In this document: positions 26,645 to 34,442 of the stretch, piece after piece
Numbering within the stretch: position 1 is the first letter of the stretch
Layout of the letters: each line of letters begins with the position of its first letter
DNA from: Ruegeria sediminis
Lineage (GTDB): Bacteria > Pseudomonadota > Alphaproteobacteria > Rhodobacterales > Rhodobacteraceae
Assembly: GCF_005938215.1 (NCBI RefSeq)
Contig: NZ_VCPD01000001.1
Span: forward strand, 682,001 to 746,000
Length of the DNA stretch: 64,000 bases
Direction of reading: 5' to 3'
Made by a program: the position numbers and the translations under genes
Notes under the pieces: model-generated
Seen by the model: only the letters and a program-made list of their open reading frames with translations
What the model was told of the DNA's origin: nothing
The model's database searches: none

Positions 26645-27856
26645 ATGAAGAACAGCAACCGCCGCACCGGCATCATGACCACCGCCATTCACGCGGGCGA
26701 CCCGCCGGATCCGGCGACCAATGCCTCGACCCCGCCGATCCACATGAGTTCGACCTACCTGTCGGACGACGTCGCCGGGTTTTCCGCCCACGACCTGACA
26801 CCGGAAAGCCCCTATACCTATTCGCGCTGGGCCAACCCGACCGTCGCGGGGCTGGAAACCAAGATCGCCGCGCTGCAGGGCACCGAGGCGTGTCTCGCCA
26901 CCGCCTCGGGCATGGCCGCCGCCGCGGCGATCTTCTTCACTTTTCTGTCGGCAGGCGACCACCTGATCATCTCGGATGTTTCCTATGCCGGTGTGGCCGA
27001 ACTCGCCCGCGAAACACTGCCGCGAATGGGCATCGAGGTGAGCCCGGTGAACATGTCGGACCTGCAGGCGGTGGCCGCGGCGATCCGGCCCAACACGCGC
27101 CTCATCCACACCGAAACGCCGGTGAACCCGATCGGGCGGCTGACCGATCTTGCGGCGGTGTCCGAACTGGCGCGGCAGGCGGGCGCGCTGCTGAGCTGCG
27201 ACGCAACCTTCGCTTCGCCTCTGGGTATGGACACGGTAGCGCTGGGGGTCGATCTGACGATGCACTCCACCACCAAATACATCGGTGGCCACGGCGACGC
27301 GGTGGGCGGCGCAGTGGCGGGTGGGGCGGACCTGGTGGCGCGAATGCGCACCGAGGCGGCGATACATCATGGCGGCGTGCTGTCACCCTTCAATGCCTGG
27401 CTCATCGCGCGCGGAGCGTCCACCCTGCCACTGCGGATGAAGGCGCATCAGGCCGGCGCGCTTGCGGTCGCGGAATGGCTGGAGGCCGATCCGCGGGTGA
27501 CACGGGTGATCTATCCGGGACTGGCCTCACACCCGCAGGTTGACCTCGCCGCGCGGCAGATGACCAACACCTCGGGCATGATGTCGTTTCAGGTCGGCGA
27601 TGCCGCGACGGGCGAGCGGGTCGCGCAGCGGATGATCGAACGGCTCGAGGTGATTCACTATGCCGTGTCACTGGGCCATCACCGCAGCCTGATCTTCTGG
27701 ATGGGGACCGAGGGGTTGATGCAATCGTCCTTCCGGCTGCAAGGCGCACAGCAAGAGGATTATCGCGCCTTTGCGGGCGACGGCATATTCCGGCTGTCCG
27801 TTGGGCTGGAGGATGCCGAGGATCTGATCGCCGATCTGGACCGGGCTCTTGGCTGA
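26645..27856 (+). CDS. Cys/Met-metabolism PLP enzyme (trans-sulfuration family)
   Basis: A 403-residue PLP enzyme of the cystathionine gamma-synthase/methionine gamma-lyase family. Marks: YSRWANPTVAGLE near the N-terminus (phosphate and active-site Tyr/Arg), SGMAAAAAI, and the PLP lysine in MHSTTKYIGGH. It acts on sulfur amino acids; sequence alone does not separate cystathionine synthase or lyase from methionine gamma-lyase. ATG 26645 has GGGAGA before it. The frame extends far upstream, but that part overlaps the start of the peptidase gene on the other strand and is not used. Confidence 0.85.
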   Translation: MKNSNRRTGIMTTAIHAGDPPDPATNASTPPIHMSSTYLSDDVAGFSAHDLTPESPYTYSRWANPTVAGLETKIAALQGTEACLATASGMAAAAAIFFTFLSAGDHLIISDVSYAGVAELARETLPRMGIEVSPVNMSDLQAVAAAIRPNTRLIHTETPVNPIGRLTDLAAVSELARQAGALLSCDATFASPLGMDTVALGVDLTMHSTTKYIGGHGDAVGGAVAGGADLVARMRTEAAIHHGGVLSPFNAWLIARGASTLPLRMKAHQAGALAVAEWLEADPRVTRVIYPGLASHPQVDLAARQMTNTSGMMSFQVGDAATGERVAQRMIERLEVIHYAVSLGHHRSLIFWMGTEGLMQSSFRLQGAQQEDYRAFAGDGIFRLSVGLEDAEDLIADLDRALG

Positions 27857-27870
27857 TCGGTGATCCGCTT

Positions 27871-28923
27871 CTACGCCGTTCCGGCGCCGCAGACCGGACA
27901 ATCCGCGCGTTTTGCCAGAGAAATCTTGCGGGATTCGCCATAGAGCGCGTCGTAGATGAGCATTTCGCCAATCAGGGGTTGTCCGGCCTGCGTGATCAGT
28001 TTGAGCGCCTCGACCGCCATCATGGAGCCCACGACTCCGGGCAAGGGCCCAATGACGCCAGCTTCGGAGCAGGAAGGCGCAAGACCGGCCGCCGGCGCTT
28101 CGGGGAAGATGCACTGATAGCAAGGGCCGCTTGTTGCGGGATGGAACACGCTCAGCTGCCCTTCCCATTGCGCGAGCGCGCCCGAGACGAGGGGTTTGCC
28201 CAGCGCGACGGCCGTGCGGTTGGCCAGATACCGGGTATCGAAATTGTCGGTTCCGTCGAGGATCAGATCATAGTCGGCGAAAAGCTCTGCGGCGATCTCT
28301 TCGGTCAGTCGCCGGTGATAGGGGCGCACGGTCACGTTCGGGTTCTGCGCCTCCATCGCCGCCTGTGCCGAGAACACCTTTGGCATCCCGATATCCGCGT
28401 CGCGATGGATCACCTGCCGCTGAAGGTTGGCGTTCTCGACCACGTCGTCGTCGATGATCCCGATGGTGCCGACGCCCGCCGCCGCCAGGTACTGAAGTGC
28501 CGGCGCGCCCAGCCCGCCTGCCCCGATCACCAGAACACGCGCCGATTTCAGGCGTTTCTGCCCCGGACCACCGAGTTCCCGCAGCACGATATGGCGGGCA
28601 TAGCGGTCGAGTTCCGTTTCGGTGAAGCTCCCCCCGGTTTCTTTTTTCGGCGCGCCCGCCGCTGACGCGCCCACACGGCGGCGCAAGGCGGCAAGCAGGC
28701 GCGCATAAAGCAGCGCCATAAGCGCGAAACCACCCACGATCAGCCACAGCGCCGGAGAACCGCCCGTCGCTTCGCGCAATTCATGCCCCTCCGGCAGAAG
28801 GAACTGCACCAGCAAAACCCCGGCAAACAATGCGCCGACCGAGGTCACGCGGGCAGGCCGTGAAACGCCCATCACGTAACCCAGCCCCCAGAGCGCCGCC
28901 GCAAGGACGATTACCAGAAGCAT
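27871..28923 (-). CDS. moeB: MoeB/ThiF-family adenylyltransferase with N-terminal membrane segments
   Basis: The 350-residue product has a normal E1-like domain from about residue 100: FTETELDRYARHIVLRELG, the ATP site VLVIGAGGLGAPAL, the DGTDNFDTRYL loop, and zinc ligands CYQC and CPVC near the C-terminus. It adenylates the C-terminus of a MoaD/ThiS-type sulfur carrier for molybdopterin or thiamin synthesis. Ahead of it lie about 90 extra residues with two or three hydrophobic helices (about 1-17, 24-42, 59-80), which would tether it to the inner membrane. It overlaps the dut start by one base. Confidence 0.88.
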   Translation of the reverse strand: MLLVIVLAAALWGLGYVMGVSRPARVTSVGALFAGVLLVQFLLPEGHELREATGGSPALWLIVGGFALMALLYARLLAALRRRVGASAAGAPKKETGGSFTETELDRYARHIVLRELGGPGQKRLKSARVLVIGAGGLGAPALQYLAAAGVGTIGIIDDDVVENANLQRQVIHRDADIGMPKVFSAQAAMEAQNPNVTVRPYHRRLTEEIAAELFADYDLILDGTDNFDTRYLANRTAVALGKPLVSGALAQWEGQLSVFHPATSGPCYQCIFPEAPAAGLAPSCSEAGVIGPLPGVVGSMMAVEALKLITQAGQPLIGEMLIYDALYGESRKISLAKRADCPVCGAGTA

Positions 28924-29378
28924 CAGCCGCGCCCCGTCGAGCCGAACCCGCCTGCGCCCCGCGCGGTATCGCTAAGACCCTCGGTCAGTTGGAAATCCGC
29001 CTGCAGGACGGGCGCGACCACCAACTGTGCGATCCGGTCGCCATGGGCGATCTCGAACGTCTCCTGCCCCGCGTTCAGGACGATAACACCCAGCGGACCG
29101 CGATAGTCGCTGTCGATCGTGCCCGGCGCGTTGGGCAAGGTGATGCCGTGCTTGAGCGCCAGGCCAGAACGCGGGCGCACCTGAACCTCGTAGCCTGCCG
29201 GGATCTCGATCCGCAGCCCTGTGGGAATCAGCGCGCGCTGCCCGGGCTCGAGCAGGATGGATCCACGGTCGGGCAGGTTCGCACGCACGTCCGCGCCAGC
29301 GGCCCCGTCGGTCTCGTAGGACGGCAAGGCGACGGCTGGATCGGCACCTTCCTCGCGGATCACCCGGATTGCCACCAT
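28923..29378 (-). CDS. dut: deoxyuridine 5'-triphosphate nucleotidohydrolase
   Basis: A 151-residue trimeric dUTPase. All five family motifs can be read: GAAGADVRA (1), RSGLA (2, as [10 protein letters not shown]), the uracil-pocket hairpin [17 protein letters not shown] (3), GDRIAQLVV (4) and the C-terminal [12 protein letters not shown] lid (5). It removes dUTP and supplies dUMP for thymidylate. It lies between coaBC and moeB on the same strand. Confidence 0.97.
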   Translation of the reverse strand: MVAIRVIREEGADPAVALPSYETDGAAGADVRANLPDRGSILLEPGQRALIPTGLRIEIPAGYEVQVRPRSGLALKHGITLPNAPGTIDSDYRGPLGVIVLNAGQETFEIAHGDRIAQLVVAPVLQADFQLTEGLSDTARGAGGFGSTGRG

Positions 29379-29429
29379 CAGCGCACCCCCTGCTTCATGA
29401 TCTTCAATTCCCCACCCAACCCGGACCTG

Positions 29430-30626
29430 TCATTCGGCCAGGGCAGCCGCGATCCTTTGGGCCAACCGCTCGGCCACGGCATCCTTGCCCATGCGCGGCC
29501 ATTCCTCGGCCCCATCTTCGGTGATCAGGACCACGGCGTTTTCCGAACCGCCCATGATGCCGGTTTCAGGGCTGACATCGTTAGCGACGATCCAGTCGCA
29601 GCCCTTGCGCGCGCGCTTGGCGGTCGCGTGTTCGATCACGTTGTCGGTTTCGGCGGCGAAGCCCACAATCAGCCTTGGCCGCCCCTCGCCCATATGCGCG
29701 ACGCGTTTCAGGATGTCGGGGTTCTCGGCCAGTTCCAGGGACGGCAGACCGTCCTTGCTTTTCTTGAGCTTGCGGCCCGACGCGCTGGCGACCCGCCAAT
29801 CCGCCACCGCGGCGGCGAATACGCCGGCATCCACGGGCAGCGCCGCATCCACCGCGTCCGACATTTCGCCGGCGCTTTCGACCCGCACCACCTGAACCCC
29901 GGCCGGCGGCGGCACTTCGGCAGGCCCCGTGACGAAGACGACCTCGGCCCCCAGCGACGCCAGCGCCTGGGCGACCGCCGCGCCCTGCGCCCCGGACGAG
30001 CGGTTGGCGATGTAGCGGACCGGGTCGATCGGTTCATGCGTGGGGCCCGAGGTGACAAGGATGCGCCTGCCGGATAGCGGGCCCTGGCCCAACGCCGCCT
30101 CGATGGCCGCAACGATCTCCAGCGGCTCGGACATCCGGCCCGGCCCGTATTCTCCGCAGGCCATGTCGCCTTCGTTGGGGCCCACGAACATGGCCCCGTC
30201 CGCCGCAAGCTGGTGACGGTTGCGCCGGGTCGCCGGGTGGTCCCACATGCGGACGTTCATCGCGGGCGCGATCAGAACAGGCGTGTCCGTCGCCATCAGC
30301 AGCGTCGAGGCCAGATCGTTTGCCAGACCCGCCACCATCTTGCCCATGAGATCCGCCGTGGCGGGCGCCACCACGATCAGATCTGCCGAGCGCGACAGCT
30401 GGATGTGGCCCATCTCGGCCTCGTCCGTCAGGTCGAAGAGGTCGCGGTAGACCTTTTCACCGGCCAGCGCCGACACGGAAAGCGGCGTCACGAATTCCTC
30501 GCCGGCGCGGGTCAGGACCGGAGTCACGGCGGCGCCGCGTTCCCGCAGACGCCGGATCAGATCCAGCGACTTGTAGGCGGCGATGCCGCCCCCGATGATC
30601 AGCAAGATGCGTTTGGACGCCAGCAT
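29430..30626 (-). CDS. coaBC: bifunctional phosphopantothenoylcysteine decarboxylase/synthetase
   Basis: A 398-residue Dfp protein for coenzyme A synthesis. The N-terminal CoaC flavoprotein domain shows the catalytic histidine in MGHIQLSRSADL, PAMNVRMWDHPA and the substrate-clamp Cys in GDMACGEYGPGRM. The C-terminal CoaB domain (from about residue 190, LVTSGPTHEPIDPVRYI) holds the ligase and the late KKSKDGL segment. Both active halves are intact and length is typical. Upstream of dut on the same strand, 51 bases apart. Confidence 0.96.
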   Translation of the reverse strand: MLASKRILLIIGGGIAAYKSLDLIRRLRERGAAVTPVLTRAGEEFVTPLSVSALAGEKVYRDLFDLTDEAEMGHIQLSRSADLIVVAPATADLMGKMVAGLANDLASTLLMATDTPVLIAPAMNVRMWDHPATRRNRHQLAADGAMFVGPNEGDMACGEYGPGRMSEPLEIVAAIEAALGQGPLSGRRILVTSGPTHEPIDPVRYIANRSSGAQGAAVAQALASLGAEVVFVTGPAEVPPPAGVQVVRVESAGEMSDAVDAALPVDAGVFAAAVADWRVASASGRKLKKSKDGLPSLELAENPDILKRVAHMGEGRPRLIVGFAAETDNVIEHATAKRARKGCDWIVANDVSPETGIMGGSENAVVLITEDGAEEWPRMGKDAVAERLAQRIAAALAE

Positions 30627-30706
30627 TTCCAGCCTCTCTCTATCCCCCGGACCGCCCCGACATTAGGCAAGCGAACCGGGTTCCGCCAGCGGATATTCCC
30701 GCGGCT

Positions 30707-31537
30707 TCAACCTTCTTTCAGAAAGGTTGCGCAGGGATCCTCGCGTTCGGCGGCGGGGCTGTCGATCACCGCGTCGAAATCGCCCTCGATGGCGCCGCCC
30801 TCGGACTGGCCAAGCGCGAACACGCGCAGACCCGGCTCCATCCGGGACAGAAAGGTCGGAATGCCGCGGTCCTTGCGCGCGTGGCCGTTGCCGGTGATTA
30901 CGGCGACCGGGCCGCCCGTTTCCGCGATCGCCTGGCGGATCGCGCGGGTTAGCACCGCGTCACGCAGGCGCTGGATTGCGACAAGGTTCGGCAGCATTTC
31001 CGGCGGCATCGCGTTGCAATGCGACGCCTGCTGGTCGGCTTCGCGGGCGGCCTGTTCCTCGGGCGGTAGAGGAATCGTCAGACCATAGCGCGCCGCATCC
31101 GCCCCCATCGCCGTCGCGGGCCCCGCCTCCATCGCGGCCTTGGCGGCCTCGCGCGGCACCATGGCGCCATAGACCGGCGCGCCCGACGACGCCGCGAAGA
31201 CCGGCAGGTACATGGCCAGCGGCGGCCAGCCCATCTCGGCCCATTTCAGGACTTCCGCCAGTTTCTCGGGGTCCGATATCGCCTTCTGGGTGATCCGCGC
31301 GGCGCCTTCCTCGGTCAGCATTTCCCAGACCACCGCCTTGGGCTGAAGCAACTCGACCGCCTCAGTCTGCACCAGGTGATGGAGCGGGTTGTCGTGAACC
31401 TCGCCAAGGATCACGACATCGGATTCCATCAACCGTTGGACGATTTCAGGGGGAATCGTTTCAGATGCCGAAGCCGCCCGGAATGGGGCGGCTGCAAGGG
31501 ACAGGCAGGCGAAGGCCAGAATCGCGAAATGTCTCAT
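30707..31537 (-). CDS. ChaN-like exported protein (possible haem/iron binding)
   Basis: A 276-residue protein with a signal peptide (MRHFAILAFACLSLAAAPFRAASA). The mature part has the ChaN/DUF399 pattern VVILGEVHDNPLHH, which carries the conserved His and Glu residues, and later VAVITGNGHARKDRGIP. ChaN of Campylobacter binds haem dimers, hence the guess of an iron role; the enzymatic activity of the family is not known. The signal peptide has no clear lipobox. Its ATG overlaps the stop of the sigma-factor gene (ATGA), so it is probably translated from the same mRNA and is part of the stress response. Confidence 0.8.
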   Translation of the reverse strand: MRHFAILAFACLSLAAAPFRAASASETIPPEIVQRLMESDVVILGEVHDNPLHHLVQTEAVELLQPKAVVWEMLTEEGAARITQKAISDPEKLAEVLKWAEMGWPPLAMYLPVFAASSGAPVYGAMVPREAAKAAMEAGPATAMGADAARYGLTIPLPPEEQAAREADQQASHCNAMPPEMLPNLVAIQRLRDAVLTRAIRQAIAETGGPVAVITGNGHARKDRGIPTFLSRMEPGLRVFALGQSEGGAIEGDFDAVIDSPAAEREDPCATFLKEG

Positions 31538-32412
31538 GCGAGAAAGTGTTGCACCTCGCGCGATTGCGCTTCAAGGCTCTTGCGCATCTTGACGAAGGCC
31601 GCGGCCTCCAACTGGCGAACCCTTTCCTTGGACAATCCCAGTTCCTGCCCCAGACTTTCCAGCGTCCGTGCCGGGTCGCGCAGCTTGCGTTCCCGGACGA
31701 TGAAACGCTCGCGCTCGTTGAGCGCCTGCATTGCCGACAGAAGCCATTGGCGCAGCTGCCTTGTGTCATGACGGTGCTCGACCACCTCGGCGGCCTGGTC
31801 ACGCTCGTCTTCCAGGGCGTCGATCCATTCGCGGCCATCCTCTTCCGCAGACTGCATGGCGTTCAGCGAGAAATCCGATCCGGCGAGCCGCCCCTCCATC
31901 ATCTCGACATCCCTGAGCGGCACGCCGATCTCGGCGGCGATCATTTCGTGCAGTTGATGCCGGTCAAGGTTGACGCCATCGCTGGCCGCCTCGCGCTCGA
32001 GCCGGGCCTGCACCCGCCGCATGTTGAAGAACAGCGACTTCTGCGACGAGGTCGAACCGGTGCGAACCATCGACCAGTTGCGCATCACGTAATCCTGTAT
32101 GCTCGCCTTGATCCACCACGAGGCATAGGTCGAAAACCGCACTCCACGACCCGGGTCGAACTTGTCGGCGGCCTTCATCAGCCCCAGACCCGCCTCTTGA
32201 ATCAGATCGTTCATCGGTGCGCCATAGCGCCTGAACTTTGCCGCCATCGAAATGGCCAGACGCATGTAGGCCGTGATCAGCCTGTGCAGCGCCTGCTCGT
32301 CCCGATCATCCCGCCATGCATAGGCCAAGCGGCTTTCGGTCTCGGCGTCGAGAAGCTCGGCCTTCATGGCCTGCCGTGACATCGACATATCGCGCGGATG
32401 GTCCAGTGCCAT
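31534..32412 (-). CDS. rpoH: RNA polymerase sigma-32-family factor, RpoHII-like
   Basis: From the ATG at 32412 (GGGGAG just upstream) the product is 292 residues. Region 2 reads LITAYMRLAISMAAKFRRYG, DLIQEAGLGLMKAADKFDP and YASWWIKASIQDYVMRNWS; the RpoH box follows as SSQKSLFFNMRRVQARL; region 4 ends with SLGQELGLSKERVRQLEAAAFVKM. The NWSMVRTGSTSSQK segment is the form I know from the second RpoH of Rhodobacter, the one used against singlet oxygen. An RpoE-type promoter lies upstream. A longer frame to 32592 has no ribosome site and overlaps that promoter, so it is rejected. Confidence 0.93.
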   Translation of the reverse strand: MALDHPRDMSMSRQAMKAELLDAETESRLAYAWRDDRDEQALHRLITAYMRLAISMAAKFRRYGAPMNDLIQEAGLGLMKAADKFDPGRGVRFSTYASWWIKASIQDYVMRNWSMVRTGSTSSQKSLFFNMRRVQARLEREAASDGVNLDRHQLHEMIAAEIGVPLRDVEMMEGRLAGSDFSLNAMQSAEEDGREWIDALEDERDQAAEVVEHRHDTRQLRQWLLSAMQALNERERFIVRERKLRDPARTLESLGQELGLSKERVRQLEAAAFVKMRKSLEAQSREVQHFLA

Positions 32413-32465
32413 GCATTTCTCCCCTTTGCAGGCGCAAGAGCCGGACTTGCTTAATGGTTTTGTGA

Positions 32466-32495
32466 CAATTACGCAGAACAAAACCGGGTGGATCA
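32466..32495 (-). promoter_or_regulatory. RpoE (ECF11)-type promoter of rpoH
   Basis: Read on the minus strand: TGATCC (32495-32490), an 18-base spacer, then TAATTG (32471-32466). TGATCC is the exact -35 hexamer of Rhodobacter RpoE promoters; the -10 keeps the TAA. The distance to the rpoH start (32412) is about 50 bases. In Rhodobacter sphaeroides rpoHII is a direct RpoE target, so the position fits. Confidence 0.6.
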
Positions 32496-32512
32496 CTAGA
32501 AAGGTAATAAAT

Positions 32513-33034
32513 GTGTATCCCAGTTTAACCTTAATTCTGGGCGGCGCAGCATCGGGAAAATCGGCGTTTTCCGAGCAACTTGTTGTATCCAATGGGAAAT
32601 CCAGGGTTTATGTCGCCACATCACAAGTGTTTGATGATGAGATACGCCTGAAAGTTGAGCAACATATCACCCAACGCGGCCCGGATTGGACCACTATCGA
32701 GGAACCGCTGGACCTTGGACCGCCGCTTTCGGGACTGACGGAAAACCAGATCTGCCTGATCGACTGCGCCACGATGTGGCTCAGCAATCATCTGCTTGCC
32801 GGAAACAATCTGGAAACGGCGCAAGCGGAACTTCTGCAGGCCCTGCGCGCCTGTCCGGCGCCGGTCGTCATCGTCTCGAACGAAGTCGGACAGGGCATCG
32901 TTCCCGACACTGCCCTGTCCCGCAGGTTCCGCGAAGCGCAGGGTCGGCTGAACATCGCACTGGCCGCGCAGGCCGATCTGGTTGTTCAAGTAACCGCCGG
33001 GTTGCCGCTGGTGCTGAAGGGGCAGCTGCCTTGA
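32513..33034 (+). CDS. cobU: adenosylcobinamide kinase/guanylyltransferase
   Basis: A 173-residue CobU/CobP enzyme that phosphorylates adenosylcobinamide and then transfers GMP, late in cobalamin synthesis. The P-loop GGAASGKSAF begins at residue 10; YVATSQVFDDE and the VSNEVGQGIVP motif with LSRRFREAQGRLN are family marks. The start is taken as the GTG at 32513, with AAGG nine bases before it; no ATG fits, and the frame upstream would run over the rpoH promoter. Its stop overlaps the TTG of cobC. No cobalamin riboswitch is visible upstream. Confidence 0.88.
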   Translation: MYPSLTLILGGAASGKSAFSEQLVVSNGKSRVYVATSQVFDDEIRLKVEQHITQRGPDWTTIEEPLDLGPPLSGLTENQICLIDCATMWLSNHLLAGNNLETAQAELLQALRACPAPVVIVSNEVGQGIVPDTALSRRFREAQGRLNIALAAQADLVVQVTAGLPLVLKGQLP

Positions 33035-33609
33035 CCCGGTTGCATCTGGTCCGGCACGGGCCCACCCATGCCAGGTCCATGGTCGGGTGGTCCGATCTGC
33101 CCGCCGATCTGAGCGACCGCGCCGCGCTCGACCGGCTCGCCGCATATCTGCCCGAGGCGGGGCTGGTCATCTCGTCGGACCTGTCGCGCGCCGCCGAAAC
33201 TGCTTCGGCCATCCAGGGCCCGCGAACACGATTGCCCCATCGCCAGGATCTGCGCGAGATCCATTTCGGGACGTGGGAATTGCGGACCTATGCCGACATC
33301 GAAGCCGAAGATCCCGAACTTGCCCGTGCCTATTGGGACCAGCCCGGCGAAATCCGCCCTCCGGACGGCGAAAGCTGGAACCAGGTGCGGACGCGGGTTG
33401 ATGCGGCGGTGGACGCTCTGATCGCCGCGCATTCGGGCCGCGACCTGATCATCGTCGCGCATTTCGGCGTCATCCTGTCCCAGATCCAGCGCGCGTTGAA
33501 CCTAGACCCGCAAGAGGCCTTTTCGCACAGGATCGACAACCTGTCGGTCACCGAGATCACGCGGCTCGCCTCCGGCTGGTCGGTGGGGCGGATCAATCAT
33601 CGTCCGTGA
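33031..33609 (+). CDS. cobC: alpha-ribazole phosphatase-like histidine phosphatase
   Basis: A 192-residue histidine phosphatase. The catalytic RHG lies at the start (RLHLVRHGPTH), ISSDLSRAAETA supplies the second Arg, and IIVAHFGVILSQI the second His. Directly after cobU with a TTGA overlap, so the likely role is dephosphorylation of alpha-ribazole phosphate in nucleotide-loop assembly; the family is broad. The start is TTG at 33031, with AAGGGG 7-8 bases ahead. Confidence 0.82.
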   Translation: MTRLHLVRHGPTHARSMVGWSDLPADLSDRAALDRLAAYLPEAGLVISSDLSRAAETASAIQGPRTRLPHRQDLREIHFGTWELRTYADIEAEDPELARAYWDQPGEIRPPDGESWNQVRTRVDAAVDALIAAHSGRDLIIVAHFGVILSQIQRALNLDPQEAFSHRIDNLSVTEITRLASGWSVGRINHRP

Positions 33610-33669
33610 TGCGGCGGCGCACAAATGCTCGGTTTACCGGCGACCGAAATGGCGTCTATCGTCTGCCCC

Positions 33670-34395
33670 ATGACCTATGACCTTTTCATCGGTGACCGCC
33701 TGTTTTCCAGTTGGTCCATGCGCGGATGGCTGATGCTCGAGAAATTCGGCATCCCCTTTCAAACTCACATGATCGGCCTTTACTCCGGGACGATGGCGAA
33801 GGATATGGAGCCGCTGGCGCCCGCGCGGCTGGTTCCCGCCCTGCGTCTGCCCGACGGGACCGTGGTGGGCGAAAGCCTCGCGATTTCCGAAACGCTGGCC
33901 GAACGGCACCCCGGGGCCGGGCTGTGGCCCGACGATCCGTCGGCACGCGCCACCGCGCGATGGCTCTGCGCCGAGATGACGACCGGGTTCCACGCCCTGC
34001 GGCGCGAATGCCCAATGCAGCTGCTGCACAGCTACATGGGATTTGAACCAGCTGCGGAAACGCGGGCCGATCTGGACCGGATCGAGTCGCTTTGGCGCCA
34101 TGCCCGAACGGTCTCTGGCAACGAGACGGGACCGTTGTTCGGGCGCTATTCCCTTGCGGATGTGTTCTACACGCCTGTTGCAGCCCGGATCGTCGGCTAC
34201 GGCCTGCCGGTTTCCGCGCAAAACCGGGCCTATTGCGACGTGCTGCTCGCTGATCCCGCGGTCCTGCGTTGGCGAGAGGAAGCGCTGCAAGTCACGTATG
34301 ATCCGTTTCCCTACCAGATGGATTTGCCCACGGCCCCGTGGCCAGACTATGAAAAACAGCCCGACGGCGACCGGCACGGCGTTAACGCTTTCTAA
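33670..34395 (+). CDS. glutathione S-transferase family protein
   Basis: A 241-residue GST. The thioredoxin-like N-terminal domain shows FSSWSMRGWLMLEK (catalytic Ser region, zeta/maleylacetoacetate-like), LVPALRLPDG (cis-Pro) and VVGESLAISETLAE (glutathione gamma-glutamyl contact ES). The C-terminal helical domain contains FGRYSLADVFYTPVAARI with the N-capping box. Substrate unknown. ATG 33670 is preferred; an upstream ATG at 33625 would add 15 non-family residues. Confidence 0.85.
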   Translation: MTYDLFIGDRLFSSWSMRGWLMLEKFGIPFQTHMIGLYSGTMAKDMEPLAPARLVPALRLPDGTVVGESLAISETLAERHPGAGLWPDDPSARATARWLCAEMTTGFHALRRECPMQLLHSYMGFEPAAETRADLDRIESLWRHARTVSGNETGPLFGRYSLADVFYTPVAARIVGYGLPVSAQNRAYCDVLLADPAVLRWREEALQVTYDPFPYQMDLPTAPWPDYEKQPDGDRHGVNAF

Positions 34396-34415
34396 ACCGG
34401 GGGCGCGGTAGCAAT

Positions 34416-34438
34416 CTCCTGTTAACCACGAACAGGAG
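34416..34438 (+). promoter_or_regulatory. hairpin that covers the comM ribosome-binding site
   Basis: CTCCTGTT (34416-34423) and AACAGGAG (34431-34438) form a perfect 8-bp stem with a 7-base loop. The 3' arm contains the AGGAG ribosome site of the gene starting at 34443. In the RNA the stem would hide this site. Confidence 0.5.
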
Positions 34439-34442
34439 TGAC

